Numbered from the stretch's first letter, positions 45,468 to 54,812 are shown. The stretch is 64,000 bases of DNA from Fen-1135 sp963705275 (GCA_963705275.1 OY970063.1:2860988-2924987); one strand, 5' to 3'. Notes: generated by a model not told the origin, from the letters alone. Program-made: numbers and translations.

Positions 45468-45507
45468 CCTCATTCCTTATTTGTCAAAATGTTATAATCT
45501 TATCAGA

Positions 45508-46788
45508 TCAGTACTGCGTTCCTGCCGCCCGGTTTGCAGTCGCTATCGCCTGATGCGCAAGGTCTATCGAGATGCCGAGGGTATTGAGAACCTGATCGGG
45601 ATTATGGAAGCCCATACTGTTTTCCGCAGCTACGAAGTCCCAGTACCACTGGGCTTTCCTTATCAGTTCACGGGCCTTGTCAAGCTCCGCCTTGTCGGCC
45701 TTCTCTGCCTTGGAAGCCTTGCCGATCACCTCATGCGCCTTTGCCACGGTCTGGCCTGCAGTACGCTGCAATTGCCAGACATTATTCTGAATGGTCTTGA
45801 CGCGGTCAAGGAGCCATGTTGCATCTTGCGTGTGACACTGCCGGCATGAAGGCTCGGAATGTTTCATCGGGCTCGTTACCCAGTGAGAGCTGTACTTCTG
45901 TCCTTTTTCCATCATGAACGGCATATGACAATCTGCGCACGATACGCCGGAGCGCCCATGGACACCGCCGATCCATGTCTCGTAATCAGGATGCTGGGCC
46001 TTGAGCATCTTTGCCCCTGAGTCAGGGTGTACCCAGTCCTGTTCAAATCCTGATGGTTTTTCTGCATAGTAGGCATAGGTCTGTTCCGGGAGAAATCCTT
46101 TGTCCCAGGGGAAGACGACGCGCTTCCCTTCCGGCACGAAGTAGTACTCCGCGTGGCACTGACCGCAGACATAGCTCCGCATCTCCTCCCGGGTGGCTTT
46201 TTTCAGGTCAACACCACGTCGCTCCATAACCTCTATGAAGGCGGGATTTATCACACGCAGGTTCATCGTCTTCGGGTCATGGCAGTTTGCGCAGACAATG
46301 GGATATTTCACCTTGGCGAGCAATTCCTGGATGGGTACTTTCGCATAGCCCCATCCCATCTCTTTCCATATGTCGATGAGATTGGCAGTCTTGCAGGTTA
46401 TGCAGGAACCAGCCGCGGTTGGTTGAATCCGTTTCGTCTCTTTGATATCTTCCAGTGAATATGGGTGTCCGCGGTCTTCCGTATAATCCTTGCTGAAGGG
46501 CATCCCCTTAAAGTTGATGAGAATCTCCGGCTCTTTTGTGGATTTCTGATACTTCTCGCTCCCCCCAAAACCTGTGGGAGAGGGCGCCATCTCCAGGTTC
46601 TTCTGATAGCTCTTGTATTCGAGGGGATAGTACTTGCCCCACACTGCCGGATCGTATTCACCCTCGGGTATAACAGCCAGTCTTACCGTGGTGGCCGGTT
46701 GTATCATAAAGACCCGTAGCATGACGATACAGAATACGAGTACCGCGACACCCAGCAGTGAGATGATGATCTTTGTATTTCTATTCAA
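45508..46788 (-). CDS. nrfA: Cytochrome c nitrite reductase, pentahaem catalytic subunit
   Basis: 426 residues with an N-terminal signal or anchor helix (IIISLLGVAVLVFCIVML). Five haem motifs are present: CITCK, whose Lys is the diagnostic catalytic haem ligand, then CANCH, CGQCH, CADCH and CRQCH. EYYFVPEGKRVVFPWDKG and GVHGRSGVSCADCH supply the active-site Tyr, Lys and His. It reduces nitrite to ammonium with six electrons in the periplasm. It overlaps nrfH by eight bases. Confidence 0.96.
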   Translation of the reverse strand: MNRNTKIIISLLGVAVLVFCIVMLRVFMIQPATTVRLAVIPEGEYDPAVWGKYYPLEYKSYQKNLEMAPSPTGFGGSEKYQKSTKEPEILINFKGMPFSKDYTEDRGHPYSLEDIKETKRIQPTAAGSCITCKTANLIDIWKEMGWGYAKVPIQELLAKVKYPIVCANCHDPKTMNLRVINPAFIEVMERRGVDLKKATREEMRSYVCGQCHAEYYFVPEGKRVVFPWDKGFLPEQTYAYYAEKPSGFEQDWVHPDSGAKMLKAQHPDYETWIGGVHGRSGVSCADCHMPFMMEKGQKYSSHWVTSPMKHSEPSCRQCHTQDATWLLDRVKTIQNNVWQLQRTAGQTVAKAHEVIGKASKAEKADKAELDKARELIRKAQWYWDFVAAENSMGFHNPDQVLNTLGISIDLAHQAIATANRAAGTQY

Positions 46789-47254
46789 CTCTAATCCCTC
46801 CTTTTTCTGTTCCGCGTCCGTGGCCCAGATAGCGATGGCATTTCAGACAATTTGCGCCTCCCCGGGCCATGGGTGTGTTTTCAATCGTTGAATAGTGGCA
46901 CCTGACACAGTTAAGTTTCAAAATTTCTTCGCTGTTAGAAGATATCGGAATAATAGGAACATATGCCCTGAATGCCTCATGCACCAGGTCATGGAGGCCC
47001 TGACGGGTCTTATAAGCAACTTTTCCGACGATATTCGTGTCAGGGAGATGGCATTCGGTGCAGGCGAATTGCTTGTGGTTAGTTCCCTGCCAGCGGCTGT
47101 AGACGAGCTCCATGCTGTGGCAGGACGCACAGAACTTCGGGCTTCCTGAGGCAAAGTAAGTGCCCGTCATCAGAAGAACGATGACAGCGCCGGCAGCAAC
47201 GCCTAGTCCCAGAAGTTTCAACGGGGACAAATTGAAGAGGCGCTGCCGGTCCAT
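46781..47254 (-). CDS. nrfH: Cytochrome c nitrite reductase, tetrahaem quinol dehydrogenase subunit
   Basis: 157 residues of the NapC/NirT family. One membrane helix (LGLGVAAGAVIVLLMTGTYF) is followed by four haem motifs: CASCHSM, CTECH, CVRCH and CLKCH. It oxidises menaquinol and passes electrons to NrfA. It is the first gene of the nrfHA operon, with a clear sigma-70 promoter upstream. Confidence 0.95.
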   Translation of the reverse strand: MDRQRLFNLSPLKLLGLGVAAGAVIVLLMTGTYFASGSPKFCASCHSMELVYSRWQGTNHKQFACTECHLPDTNIVGKVAYKTRQGLHDLVHEAFRAYVPIIPISSNSEEILKLNCVRCHYSTIENTPMARGGANCLKCHRYLGHGRGTEKGGIRVE

Positions 47255-47311
47255 GCTTTCTTGCTCCCAGTTTACTCGATAAGATCAGGCAGATGAACAA
47301 CTTACACAAAA

Positions 47312-47340
47312 AGAATAATTTGGAGAAAAAAGTTTGTCAA
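47312..47340 (-). promoter_or_regulatory. Sigma-70 promoter of nrfHA
   Basis: On the minus strand TTGACA (47335-47340), 17 bases, then TATTCT (47312-47317), about 58 bases before nrfH. No FNR-like palindrome was found next to it. Confidence 0.7.
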
Positions 47341-47405
47341 TGAAAATATGAACATGCAACGAAAAAATTAATGACTAAAGATTTGATCCGCCGCTGCCTG
47401 AGTTC

Positions 47406-48227
47406 TTACACTACGGAAGGCGGCATATTTTTGAAGACGCGCCCGTCGGGCGAGTACTCGACAATCTCACCGTTTTCTTCAATCATGACGGTGAGAATGG
47501 AATTGACTTTCTTCTTCTTTGTGGAGGTGATAACCTCCTGTATCGTCTTGTAGCGTGATAGTTCCTCGATCGTCACCAGAGTGGGAACCACCATGTCAAA
47601 TTCTTTCTGGCGGAAGCCCTCGAGGATTTTCTTCGGGGTAATCCAGATGTGTCTCGTTAATTCAATGCCGTCGTGAAGGGCTTCCTGGTTTGCCGGCGCC
47701 TCTGCAATAAAGAATCTGACGTCGTAGCGGTGAGGCAGGAACTCAGGTGTAATCCAGTGGGAAAAATAATGAAGACGATCTGTGGCGAGCGTCAACCCCT
47801 CTGACAGGAGGACGGTTTTCAGAGGAATTCTTCCGGGCTGCAATTTTTTGCGATATGAACGGAAGCGGTTCCTGACATCTTCGGAATCAAAGGACATCAA
47901 CGTCTTATCACCATGATAAGCCATGAGCAGTCCGACTTCTTCAAATGTCTCCCGGATGCCCGCCACCCATGCACCCAGGGCCTTTTCCGGCGAAGACATA
48001 TCATCAAGGATGGCCTGCGCCTTCTTCGCGTCCATGCCCGTGCATAGCTTGTCCATATCCGGCGAATAATCTCCCTGATCAAGACAGCCTCCGGGGAATA
48101 CATAGGCACCGGGTACGAATTTGCTGTCCATGTGTCTTAAGACCATGAGGACCTCAAATGCTCCCGGCTCTCCCGTTGGCTGACGGAGGATAATTACCGT
48201 TGCAGCGTCTTTTGGTTTAACGGCCAT
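47406..48227 (-). CDS. Nudix hydrolase, NUDT19-like
   Basis: 273 residues. The Nudix box is split: AYVFPGGCLDQGDYSPD starts it and AGIRETFEEVGLLMA ends it, with about 40 residues between. That long insertion is the mark of NUDT19-type proteins, which hydrolyse CoA or nucleoside diphosphate derivatives. All REXXEEXGU residues are present. Monocistronic, convergent with nothing. Confidence 0.85.
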   Translation of the reverse strand: MAVKPKDAATVIILRQPTGEPGAFEVLMVLRHMDSKFVPGAYVFPGGCLDQGDYSPDMDKLCTGMDAKKAQAILDDMSSPEKALGAWVAGIRETFEEVGLLMAYHGDKTLMSFDSEDVRNRFRSYRKKLQPGRIPLKTVLLSEGLTLATDRLHYFSHWITPEFLPHRYDVRFFIAEAPANQEALHDGIELTRHIWITPKKILEGFRQKEFDMVVPTLVTIEELSRYKTIQEVITSTKKKKVNSILTVMIEENGEIVEYSPDGRVFKNMPPSVV

Positions 48228-48382
48228 ATTTCTTCACTGCTGGGATAGTAATATTCCGCAAGCGGGCGCAAAAAAAAATCTATGCCTCTTCTTGTGTTAC
48301 AATAAAATAATCACACCTGTTTGTAAACCCCTTTATCGCAGAATCGCAGACCATGTTCATCAGGTGCGCGAATGAACTTTTC

Positions 48383-48410
48383 TTGACTGAGGTAGATATG
48401 GTAATATACG
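48383..48410 (+). promoter_or_regulatory. Candidate sigma-70 promoter of the MltD-like gene
   Basis: TTGACT (48383-48388), 16 bases, then TATACG (48405-48410), with the start codon 38 bases on. The -10 is weak. Confidence 0.5.
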
Positions 48411-48447
48411 CTGATTATTAATCCAAAGAAATGACGAGGAGATAAAC

Positions 48448-49590
48448 ATGGCTCTAGATTATAAGCATGGAAACTTTTTTGGAAGATGTTCAGGGATTTT
48501 TCTAATAGTTTTGTGTATAGCGCTCTTCACAGGCACACCTGCCTGGTGCGATACACCTCATATGATTGACCCGCCTTCTTCATCTTCGATGATTACATTA
48601 ATGAAAATGATGGGGCCCTTGGATTTCTGTGGAGAGCCTGTCCCCATTGATAATCCGGAAGTACGGGAGCGACTGGAAAAAGAATTTCTGTTTACTCTCT
48701 GGAACCGTCCGCAGATAATCCTCTGGATGAAACGATCGGGACGTTACATGCCCTATATCGAAGAAATGCTGAAACAGAATAATATGCCTGCAGATCTAAA
48801 ATATATGGCTGTCATAGAAAGTTCACTCACGACTCATCTTACTTCAGCAAAGGGAGCGAGGGGCAGCTGGCAGTTTATGGAGGGGACGGGGAAGAAATAC
48901 GGTCTCAAGGTTGACTCAGACATCGATGAGCGGAGAAATTTTTTTTCCTCCACCAGGGCCGCCATTAATTATCTGAAAAAGCTTCACGATAAATTCGGGT
49001 CATGGACGCTTGCGGCTGCGGCCTATAATATGGGTGAGGAAGGTCTGAAAACAGAGATGCTTCTTCAGAATACGAATAATTATTATTATCTGTATCTCCC
49101 CATGGAGACGCAGCAATATATTCTCCGGGCGATTTCTGCAAAGGAGATACTATCCAATCCCGACAGATACGGATTCAAGTTGTCAAAGGGGGATATCTAT
49201 CCACCCCTGCAGTTTGATCGCGTTGAACTTGTATGCGAACAGGAAACGCCCGTTTACCTGGTTGCCCAGGCTGCCGGGACATACTTCAAGGTGATTAAGG
49301 ATCTCAATCCCGAAATCAAGGGGCATTATCTGCCCAAAGGGAAATATGACATCCTGGTTCCCAGAGGTGCTGCCCCCGGATTTCAGGAAAGGTATGAAGG
49401 CTTCTTGAAAAAATGGCTCGCAGAGCGGAAAGAACATGTTTATGTCGTCAAGAAGGGAGAGAATCTTTCTTCGATAGCCGCCGATTTTGACGTGCCTCTC
49501 CCAGCCTTGCTCATCTGGAACCATCTGGGGTCCAAGAAACAGGTGAAACCGGGCGATCGGCTCCTCATTTTTCCGGAGGAGGGAAAATAA
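48448..49590 (+). CDS. mltD: Membrane-bound lytic transglycosylase D-like, SLT plus LysM
   Basis: 380 residues. A signal peptide (residues 1-35, IFLIVLCIALFTG then TPAWCDT) lacks a clear lipobox. The SLT domain has MAVIESSLTTHL with the catalytic Glu, then GARGSWQFMEGTGKKYG and LAAAAYNMGE. A LysM repeat near the end (HVYVVKKGENLSSIAADFD) binds peptidoglycan. It cleaves glycan strands to anhydro-sugars and fits MltD-like enzymes that carry one rather than several LysM units. Confidence 0.9.
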   Translation: MALDYKHGNFFGRCSGIFLIVLCIALFTGTPAWCDTPHMIDPPSSSSMITLMKMMGPLDFCGEPVPIDNPEVRERLEKEFLFTLWNRPQIILWMKRSGRYMPYIEEMLKQNNMPADLKYMAVIESSLTTHLTSAKGARGSWQFMEGTGKKYGLKVDSDIDERRNFFSSTRAAINYLKKLHDKFGSWTLAAAAYNMGEEGLKTEMLLQNTNNYYYLYLPMETQQYILRAISAKEILSNPDRYGFKLSKGDIYPPLQFDRVELVCEQETPVYLVAQAAGTYFKVIKDLNPEIKGHYLPKGKYDILVPRGAAPGFQERYEGFLKKWLAERKEHVYVVKKGENLSSIAADFDVPLPALLIWNHLGSKKQVKPGDRLLIFPEEGK

Positions 49591-49620
49591 GAAAAATAAT
49601 AATATAATCCTGTCGATGCC

Positions 49621-49648
49621 TTGACAATTTCAATTTAGTGACTATTAA
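49621..49648 (+). promoter_or_regulatory. Candidate promoter of groESL
   Basis: TTGACA (49621-49626), 16 bases, then TATTAA (49643-49648), before groES. No CIRCE inverted repeat (TTAGCACTC-N9-GAGTGCTAA) is present in the 100 bases upstream, and no clear sigma-32 element. Confidence 0.5.
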
Positions 49649-49689
49649 TTATAACACTCATCAATTATTAGCGAGGAGGTCAAGAAATC

Positions 49690-49977
49690 ATGAAATTCAA
49701 ACCTTTGAACGATTATGTGCTGGTTTCCCATGTCAAAGCGGAGAAGAAGACGTCAGGCGGCATTATCATCCCCGATACGGCAAAAGAAAAGCCGCAGGAA
49801 GGAAAGGTAATCGCTGCTGGCCCCGGCAAACGGGATCGTGACGGCAAACGCATAGCCATGGAGGTGAAGGCAGGAGACCGGATTTTATTTGGCAAGTATG
49901 CCGGAACGGAGATTAAGATAGACGGCGTTGAGCAGATCATTATGAAAGCAGATGACATATTTTGCATTATTGGCTGA
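49690..49977 (+). CDS. groS: Co-chaperonin GroES
   Basis: 95 residues with KFKPLNDYVLV at the start, KTSGGIIIPDTAKEKPQEG for the mobile loop, and DRILFGKYAGTEIK. GAGGAGGT precedes the ATG. The lid of the GroEL folding chamber, it is 18 bases before groEL. Confidence 0.97.
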   Translation: MKFKPLNDYVLVSHVKAEKKTSGGIIIPDTAKEKPQEGKVIAAGPGKRDRDGKRIAMEVKAGDRILFGKYAGTEIKIDGVEQIIMKADDIFCIIG

Positions 49978-49995
49978 TGAAAGGAGGGTATAAGT

Positions 49996-51633
49996 ATGGC
50001 GGCGAAAGAAATCAAATATGACGCGGTTGCCCGTGAAAGGATTATGAAAGGGGTGGAAACCCTGGCCGGCGCTGTAAAAGTGACGCTTGGGCCGAAGGGA
50101 CGCAATGTTGTCATCGCAAAATCTTGGGGCGTCCCGACAATTACCAAAGACGGCGTAACTGTGGCAAAAGAGATCGAACTGGAAGATAAATTTGAGAACA
50201 TGGGTGCGCAGATGGTGAAGGAAGTCGCTTCTAAGACGTCTGATGTGGCCGGAGACGGCACCACAACGGCGACCATTCTAGCGGAGTCTATATACCGTGA
50301 AGGATCCAAACTCGTAGCCGCCGGAATGAATCCCATGGCCCTCAAAAGAGGTATCGATAAAGCTGTACAGATTGTTGTAAACGAATTGAAAAAGATTTCC
50401 AAGCCGATAAAGGACAAGAAAGAGATTACCCAGGTTGGCACAATCTCCGCCAATAACGACGCGACCATCGGTGAGATCATTTCCGAGTCGATGGAGAAGG
50501 TGGGCAAGGAGGGCGTCATTACAGTGGAGGAGGCGAAGTCTATTGAGACGACCCTGGAAATTGTTGAAGGGATGCAGTTTGATCGGGGCTACATCTCGCC
50601 CTATTTTGTGACGGACCCGGAAAAAATGGAAGTTCGCCTGGAGGATCCGTATATTCTACTCAACGAAAAGAAGATAAGCAATATGAAGGATATGCTGCCC
50701 ATATTGGAGCAGATTGCTAAGATGGGCAAGCCTCTGGTAATTATTGCGGAGGATGTGGAAGGTGAGGCCCTGGCAACGCTCGTCGTCAACAAGATCCGCG
50801 GCACCCTCAAATGTGTGACAGTGAAGGCCCCCGGTTTTGGCGACAGAAGAAAAGCCATGTTGGAGGACATTGCCATTTTGACAGGTGGGAAGGTTATTTC
50901 GGAGGACCTTGGCATAAAATTGGAAAATATTACTTTAAAAGATCTGGGAACATGCAAACGCGTGAATATAGATAAGGATAATACGACCATCATTGACGGA
51001 GGCGGGAAGAAATCCGACATCGAAGGAAGGGTGAAGCAGATTCGGGCTCAGATTGAGGAAACCACATCTACTTACGACAAGGAAAAATTGCAGGAACGTC
51101 TGGCGAAGCTGGTCGGCGGAGTTGCGGTCATCAAGGTCGGTGCGGCAACTGAATTTGAGATGAAAGAAAAAAAGGCGCGCGTAGAGGATGCATTGAATGC
51201 GACACGCGCGGCTGTTGAGGAAGGCATCGTACCGGGAGGCGGAGTCGCATATCTGCGGAGTTTGCCTGCCCTGGCCAAGGCCAAGGTAGCTGACGATGAA
51301 AAGTATGGCGTGGGTATCGTTAAACGGGCTATTGAAGAACCAACGAGGCAGATTGCCATAAATGCGGGATATGAAGGTTCCATTGTCGCGGAGAAGGTTA
51401 AGGCGGGCAAGGATGATTTTGGATTCGACGCCGAAACCGGCAAGTATGCGAATATGACAAAGGCGGGAATTATTGATCCCACGAAGGTATCCCGTTTCGC
51501 CCTTCAGAATGCCGCATCCGTAGCTTCCCTGCTCCTCACCACGGAAGCCATGGTTGCCGAGAAGCCCAAGAAAAAGACAGCGTCGCCCATGCCGGGAGGA
51601 ATGCCGCCCGATATGGGAGATTACGACTACTGA
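49996..51633 (+). CDS. groL: Chaperonin GroEL
   Basis: 545 residues, full length. GPKGRNVVIAKSWGVPTIT and VAGDGTTTATILAESI form the ATP site, and EGIVPGGGVAYLR is the usual later motif. The C-terminal tail MPGGMPPDMGDYDY is a shortened Gly-Met repeat. AGGAGGG precedes the ATG. It forms a double seven-membered ring with GroES for ATP-driven protein folding. Confidence 0.97.
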   Translation: MAAKEIKYDAVARERIMKGVETLAGAVKVTLGPKGRNVVIAKSWGVPTITKDGVTVAKEIELEDKFENMGAQMVKEVASKTSDVAGDGTTTATILAESIYREGSKLVAAGMNPMALKRGIDKAVQIVVNELKKISKPIKDKKEITQVGTISANNDATIGEIISESMEKVGKEGVITVEEAKSIETTLEIVEGMQFDRGYISPYFVTDPEKMEVRLEDPYILLNEKKISNMKDMLPILEQIAKMGKPLVIIAEDVEGEALATLVVNKIRGTLKCVTVKAPGFGDRRKAMLEDIAILTGGKVISEDLGIKLENITLKDLGTCKRVNIDKDNTTIIDGGGKKSDIEGRVKQIRAQIEETTSTYDKEKLQERLAKLVGGVAVIKVGAATEFEMKEKKARVEDALNATRAAVEEGIVPGGGVAYLRSLPALAKAKVADDEKYGVGIVKRAIEEPTRQIAINAGYEGSIVAEKVKAGKDDFGFDAETGKYANMTKAGIIDPTKVSRFALQNAASVASLLLTTEAMVAEKPKKKTASPMPGGMPPDMGDYDY

Positions 51634-51636
51634 AAT

Positions 51637-51680
51637 CGAAATCCCCCCTGAGCCTTTTCAAAAAGAGCGATGGGGAGATT
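51637..51680. terminator. Terminator between groEL and the M28 peptidase gene
   Basis: AAATCCCCCC pairs imperfectly with GGGGAGATTT across about 24 bases, and T-rich sequence follows the second arm. It lies between convergent genes. Confidence 0.55.
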
Positions 51681-51688
51681 TTTTTGCA

Positions 51689-52690
51689 TCACGGCATAGA
51701 AGAATCTGTGAGATCTTTAGCCGTCTCTATCAAGCCTTTTAACACAACAGACATCTTATCAAAGTCCAGCGTGTCGATGGTATCCGTTTCTGTGTGGTAA
51801 TTTGGATTTCTGTAAAAGGCGGTATCCGTTATCATGACAGCGGGATACCCCATTTTCCAGAAGGAACGGTGGTCGGAAAGATCTACGCCAGGAACAAAAC
51901 CGAACGTAGTCAGGGTTTCGACAGGCATAAGGGAACCTGCTCTTAGGGAATTCTTGACCTTCCGGACGAGGCTTCTAGAACTCAGATTGCCGACGACGGC
52001 AATAAAATTGGGTGTAGATGGATAGATGAGGCTCATCATGGGGAATGGGAACGTCTGGCCGTCCTTTTCATTGGTATAATATCCCAGCATTTCAAGGGAT
52101 ATCATAGACTTTATATTTTCATTATTAGCTCTCGCCTCTTTTGCGTATACATAACTTCCCATGTGCTCAGACCTGAATACAGGGGCTTCTTCACTTACAA
52201 AAAAGACCAGCTTTAACGTCCTATCAGGAGAAGAGCCCTTCAATGCCCGGGCAATCTCGAGAAGGACGGCAACGGCGCTGGCGTTGTCATCAGCGCCGGG
52301 GGTTCCATACACAGTATCATAATGAGCGCCGATAACTACGGATTCATCGGGAAGTTTCGCTCCCTTTATTGAAGCGATGACGTTGCTGTATTGTTTTTTA
52401 TTGTAGGTGTATGTTTGAAGGGTGGGGACGTAGCCGAAGGCTTTGAGGCAGTAGACAATGTACTTTTTTGCAGCCTCTAATCTGGCAGCTTCATATATGC
52501 TTCTTGAACCGATCTCCACCGTCAATTGTTTTACATGTCTGTGGAGCTTGCGGGAATGGCCGATAAGCGTTGTCTCCGCTCTTTTGACTGAGACAGATGG
52601 TGCTAGCCTTACTTTCAGCAGGGAGTAGGCGAGAAATGCCGCAAGAATAATTATTAATAGTAAAATATAGCGAAGTATTTTTTTCTTCAT
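51689..52690 (-). CDS. M28 family metallopeptidase, membrane-anchored
   Basis: 333 residues from the ATG at 52690. One N-terminal helix (ILRYILLLIIILAAFLAYSLL) anchors it. The zinc ligands are His in GAHYDTVYG, Asp in GADDNASAV, the Glu pair in FVSEEAPVF, and His in NYHTETDTIDTL. The fold is that of aminopeptidases and glutaminyl cyclases. It probably trims peptides at the periplasmic face. The precise substrate is unknown. Confidence 0.88.
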   Translation of the reverse strand: MKKKILRYILLLIIILAAFLAYSLLKVRLAPSVSVKRAETTLIGHSRKLHRHVKQLTVEIGSRSIYEAARLEAAKKYIVYCLKAFGYVPTLQTYTYNKKQYSNVIASIKGAKLPDESVVIGAHYDTVYGTPGADDNASAVAVLLEIARALKGSSPDRTLKLVFFVSEEAPVFRSEHMGSYVYAKEARANNENIKSMISLEMLGYYTNEKDGQTFPFPMMSLIYPSTPNFIAVVGNLSSRSLVRKVKNSLRAGSLMPVETLTTFGFVPGVDLSDHRSFWKMGYPAVMITDTAFYRNPNYHTETDTIDTLDFDKMSVVLKGLIETAKDLTDSSMP

Positions 52691-52739
52691 GGCTTTAAAT
52701 CCGCACCTGTCATCTGTGGAATATTCTATCCCAATCTCG

Positions 52740-52754
52740 CGGGTATTATACCCG
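52740..52754. promoter_or_regulatory. Palindrome containing a -10 element, upstream of the M28 gene
   Basis: CGGGTATTATACCCG is a 15-base perfect palindrome (centre T/A) that contains TATAAT on the minus strand, 55 bases before the gene. A regulator binding here would cover the -10. No good -35 lies 17 bases away. Confidence 0.4.
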
Positions 52755-52857
52755 AAAGTGATCAACGATAGAAATAAAATCTGAAGCTGTCAGATAATAG
52801 GAGCTGCACAATCGCAGGAAGCAGAAAAAAATCATGCATTTTATTGTGGCTTTTCTC

Positions 52858-52886
52858 TTGAAAATGACCTTTCTTTAGGATATAAA
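52858..52886 (+). promoter_or_regulatory. Promoter of tRNA-Val
   Basis: TTGAAA (52858-52863), 17 bases, then TATAAA (52881-52886), 12 bases before the tRNA. Confidence 0.75.
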
Positions 52887-52898
52887 AACACAGGTATC

Positions 52899-52973
52899 GG
52901 GCGGTTAACTCAGGGGGAGAGTGCTACCTTCACACGGTAGAAGTCACTGGTTCAAATCCAGTACCGCCTACCA
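52899..52973 (+). tRNA. tRNA-Val (anticodon CAC)
   Basis: GGGCGGT pairs with ACCGCCT (a G-U pair at the end). The D arm is ACTC/GAGT, and the anticodon stem CTACC/GGTAG with loop TTCACAC gives CAC. The T arm is ACTGG/CCAGT with loop TTCAAAT. CCA is encoded at 52971-52973. Confidence 0.95.
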
Positions 52974-52981
52974 ATGACATC

Positions 52982-53015
52982 AAAAGGTTAACCGTTCTGG
53001 GTTAATCTTTTATTC
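52982..53015 (+). terminator. Terminator after tRNA-Val
   Basis: AAAAGGTTAACC pairs fully (one G-U) with GGTTAATCTTTT at 53000-53011. A second hairpin GGTTTC-GAAC-GAAACC follows at 53033-53048. The rest of the gap up to 53291 holds nothing that I recognise. Confidence 0.7.
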
Positions 53016-53291
53016 ATAACCGGATTCTGACCGGTTTCGAACGAAACCGCACGCTCCGGCCCTTCAGTGACTATACGGATTCATTGTTCCTGCAAGGTCC
53101 GCCGTGGGATCAGGTCCTGTCAGTCAAGTATCTTCCGGCTTCGATTAAATAGACTTTTGGTCTGGGCTGTGCCTAAACTTCTGTCAGATGGAACAAGGCT
53201 CATTTAAACAGGCTGCTTTTCTTTTTTCGCTTTGTGAATTCCAGCGGATATTCTCAAGAAGTCCATACTGAGGGTTTGAAAGGCGTTGAAC

Positions 53292-53702
53292 ATGGTAGTT
53301 GCGGGCGATAAGAAGATTCTGGTTGTAGATGATGAAGCATCAGTTCTCGCTGTGTTAAAGGAGACTCTTGGCTTGGCCGGTTATAAGGTACGAACCGCCA
53401 AAAATGCTGAAGAGGCGCTGAAGATTCTCAAGACAGAAACCATCATGGTCATGTTCTTAGATCTCAAGCTCCCCGGAATGAACGGCATAGATCTCTGCTG
53501 GAAGATTCGCGAGAAGGATAAAATCTCTATATTGTATGCTTTTACCGGATACACCACTTTTTATGGCCTCTTGGAGTGCCGCGCTGCTGGTTTTGATGAT
53601 TTCTTTGTCAAGCCCGTGTCCACCGAATTACTCTTAAAGGCGGCTAAGGACGCATTCGAAAAGCTTGGAAGATGGAAAGTTCGTGACTATAATTTGATAT
53701 GA
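53292..53702 (+). CDS. Single-domain response regulator (CheY-like)
   Basis: 136 residues from the ATG at 53292, with AAAGG eight bases before. ILVVDDEASV has the acidic pair, MVMFLDLKLPGMNGIDL the phosphoryl-acceptor Asp, and AFTGYTTF and FFVKPVSTELLL the Thr and Lys. There is no output domain. No kinase is adjacent (the nearest is at 61643), so the partner is unknown. Confidence 0.88.
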   Translation: MVVAGDKKILVVDDEASVLAVLKETLGLAGYKVRTAKNAEEALKILKTETIMVMFLDLKLPGMNGIDLCWKIREKDKISILYAFTGYTTFYGLLECRAAGFDDFFVKPVSTELLLKAAKDAFEKLGRWKVRDYNLI

Positions 53703-53822
53703 GCTGGCTATCGGCGGCAACTTCCGCCGAACGTGCTCGCTTGGCGCGTCGTACATATCCCATAACATCAATACGCTGCAATTTTCCAGTAGGTCCACTC
53801 CTCACTTTGTAATCCCCCCTTT

Positions 53823-54812
53823 TTAAGCTACGGAGATCTTCAAAGTTCCCCCTCTACCCAGGATGTCGTGAAGATGAATGTATCCAGCGAGGCGGTTTTT
53901 CCCGTTTACAACAGCGAGAGTGGTAATCTCTTCCTTTTGCATATATTCAATGGTGCGGGCAAGTGATGCGTTTTCCTCGATTGTCTTCGGTGATAAAGTC
54001 ATCACATCATCGATAGGCTTGTCTCTCAAATCCTTGCCTCTTCTTACGAGACGTCGGAGGTCACCGTCTGTCAATATTCCCTGCAAAGAATTCTTTCTGT
54101 CCGTAATGAGAACGAATCCCTTGTTGCCCCTGTCCATTTCTTCAATTGCCTTCATAAGTGATGTCCCGGAACGAACTTTAGGAATCTGTGCGCCTGTTAT
54201 CATCACATCTCTTACCTTTGCCCTCAGGCGCTGTCCCAGATTTCCAGCGGGATGGAATCTATGAAAATCCTTCTCATTGAATTTTCTTTTCTCTATAAGA
54301 ACAGCCGCCAGAGCGTCTCCCATGGCTAGACACGCCGTGGTGCTTGAAGTCGGGGCCAGGCCGAATGGGCAGGCCTCTCTCTTCACGCCGACATCGATGA
54401 CGACATGACTCGCTTTTGCAAGCGTTGAGGAGAGGTTGCCGGTGAAAGAAATGAGGTGCGCACCGATCTTTCTGACGCTTCCTATGATCACGTTGAGCTC
54501 ATCCGTTTCTCCACTGTTTGAAATGGCCAGCATGACGTCATCTTTTGTGACAATGCCCAAGTCTCCGTGCATGCCTTCTACAGGGTGGAGAAAGATGGCG
54601 GGCGTGCCGGTGCTTGTCAGGGTGGCCACAATTTTCTTGCCGATCAATCCTGATTTGCCTATACCGGTTACGATGACCCGGCCTTTGGATCTGTAGATAA
54701 TTCTTACCGCTTTATCAAAGTTGGTGCTCACTTTATCGATAAGATCCAAGATACTCTCTGCTTCTATTCTCAGGACCTCTTTTGCCCGCTTCATTGATTG
54801 ACTTTCTTTCAT
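53823..54812 (-). CDS. kdsD: Arabinose-5-phosphate isomerase (KpsF/GutQ/KdsD)
   Basis: About 329 residues. The SIS domain has VIVTGIGKSGLIGKKIVATL and FLHPVEGMHGDLGIVTKDD, and two CBS motifs follow in the C-terminal third. It converts ribulose 5-phosphate to arabinose 5-phosphate, the entry to KDO and LPS. The exact start is uncertain: ATG 54812 is used, 54794 and 54833 are alternatives. Confidence 0.93.
   Translation of the reverse strand: MKESQSMKRAKEVLRIEAESILDLIDKVSTNFDKAVRIIYRSKGRVIVTGIGKSGLIGKKIVATLTSTGTPAIFLHPVEGMHGDLGIVTKDDVMLAISNSGETDELNVIIGSVRKIGAHLISFTGNLSSTLAKASHVVIDVGVKREACPFGLAPTSSTTACLAMGDALAAVLIEKRKFNEKDFHRFHPAGNLGQRLRAKVRDVMITGAQIPKVRSGTSLMKAIEEMDRGNKGFVLITDRKNSLQGILTDGDLRRLVRRGKDLRDKPIDDVMTLSPKTIEENASLARTIEYMQKEEITTLAVVNGKNRLAGYIHLHDILGRGGTLKISVA

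Noticed and set aside
49713..50519. 268-codon minus-strand frame
   Set aside because: Antisense to groES and groEL.
52899..53048. tRNA-Val as an integration site
   Set aside because: No integrase and no repeat of the tRNA 3' end were found nearby.
53711..53730. Hairpin TCGGCGG / CCGCCGA after the response regulator
   Set aside because: No T-run follows, so it was not called a terminator.
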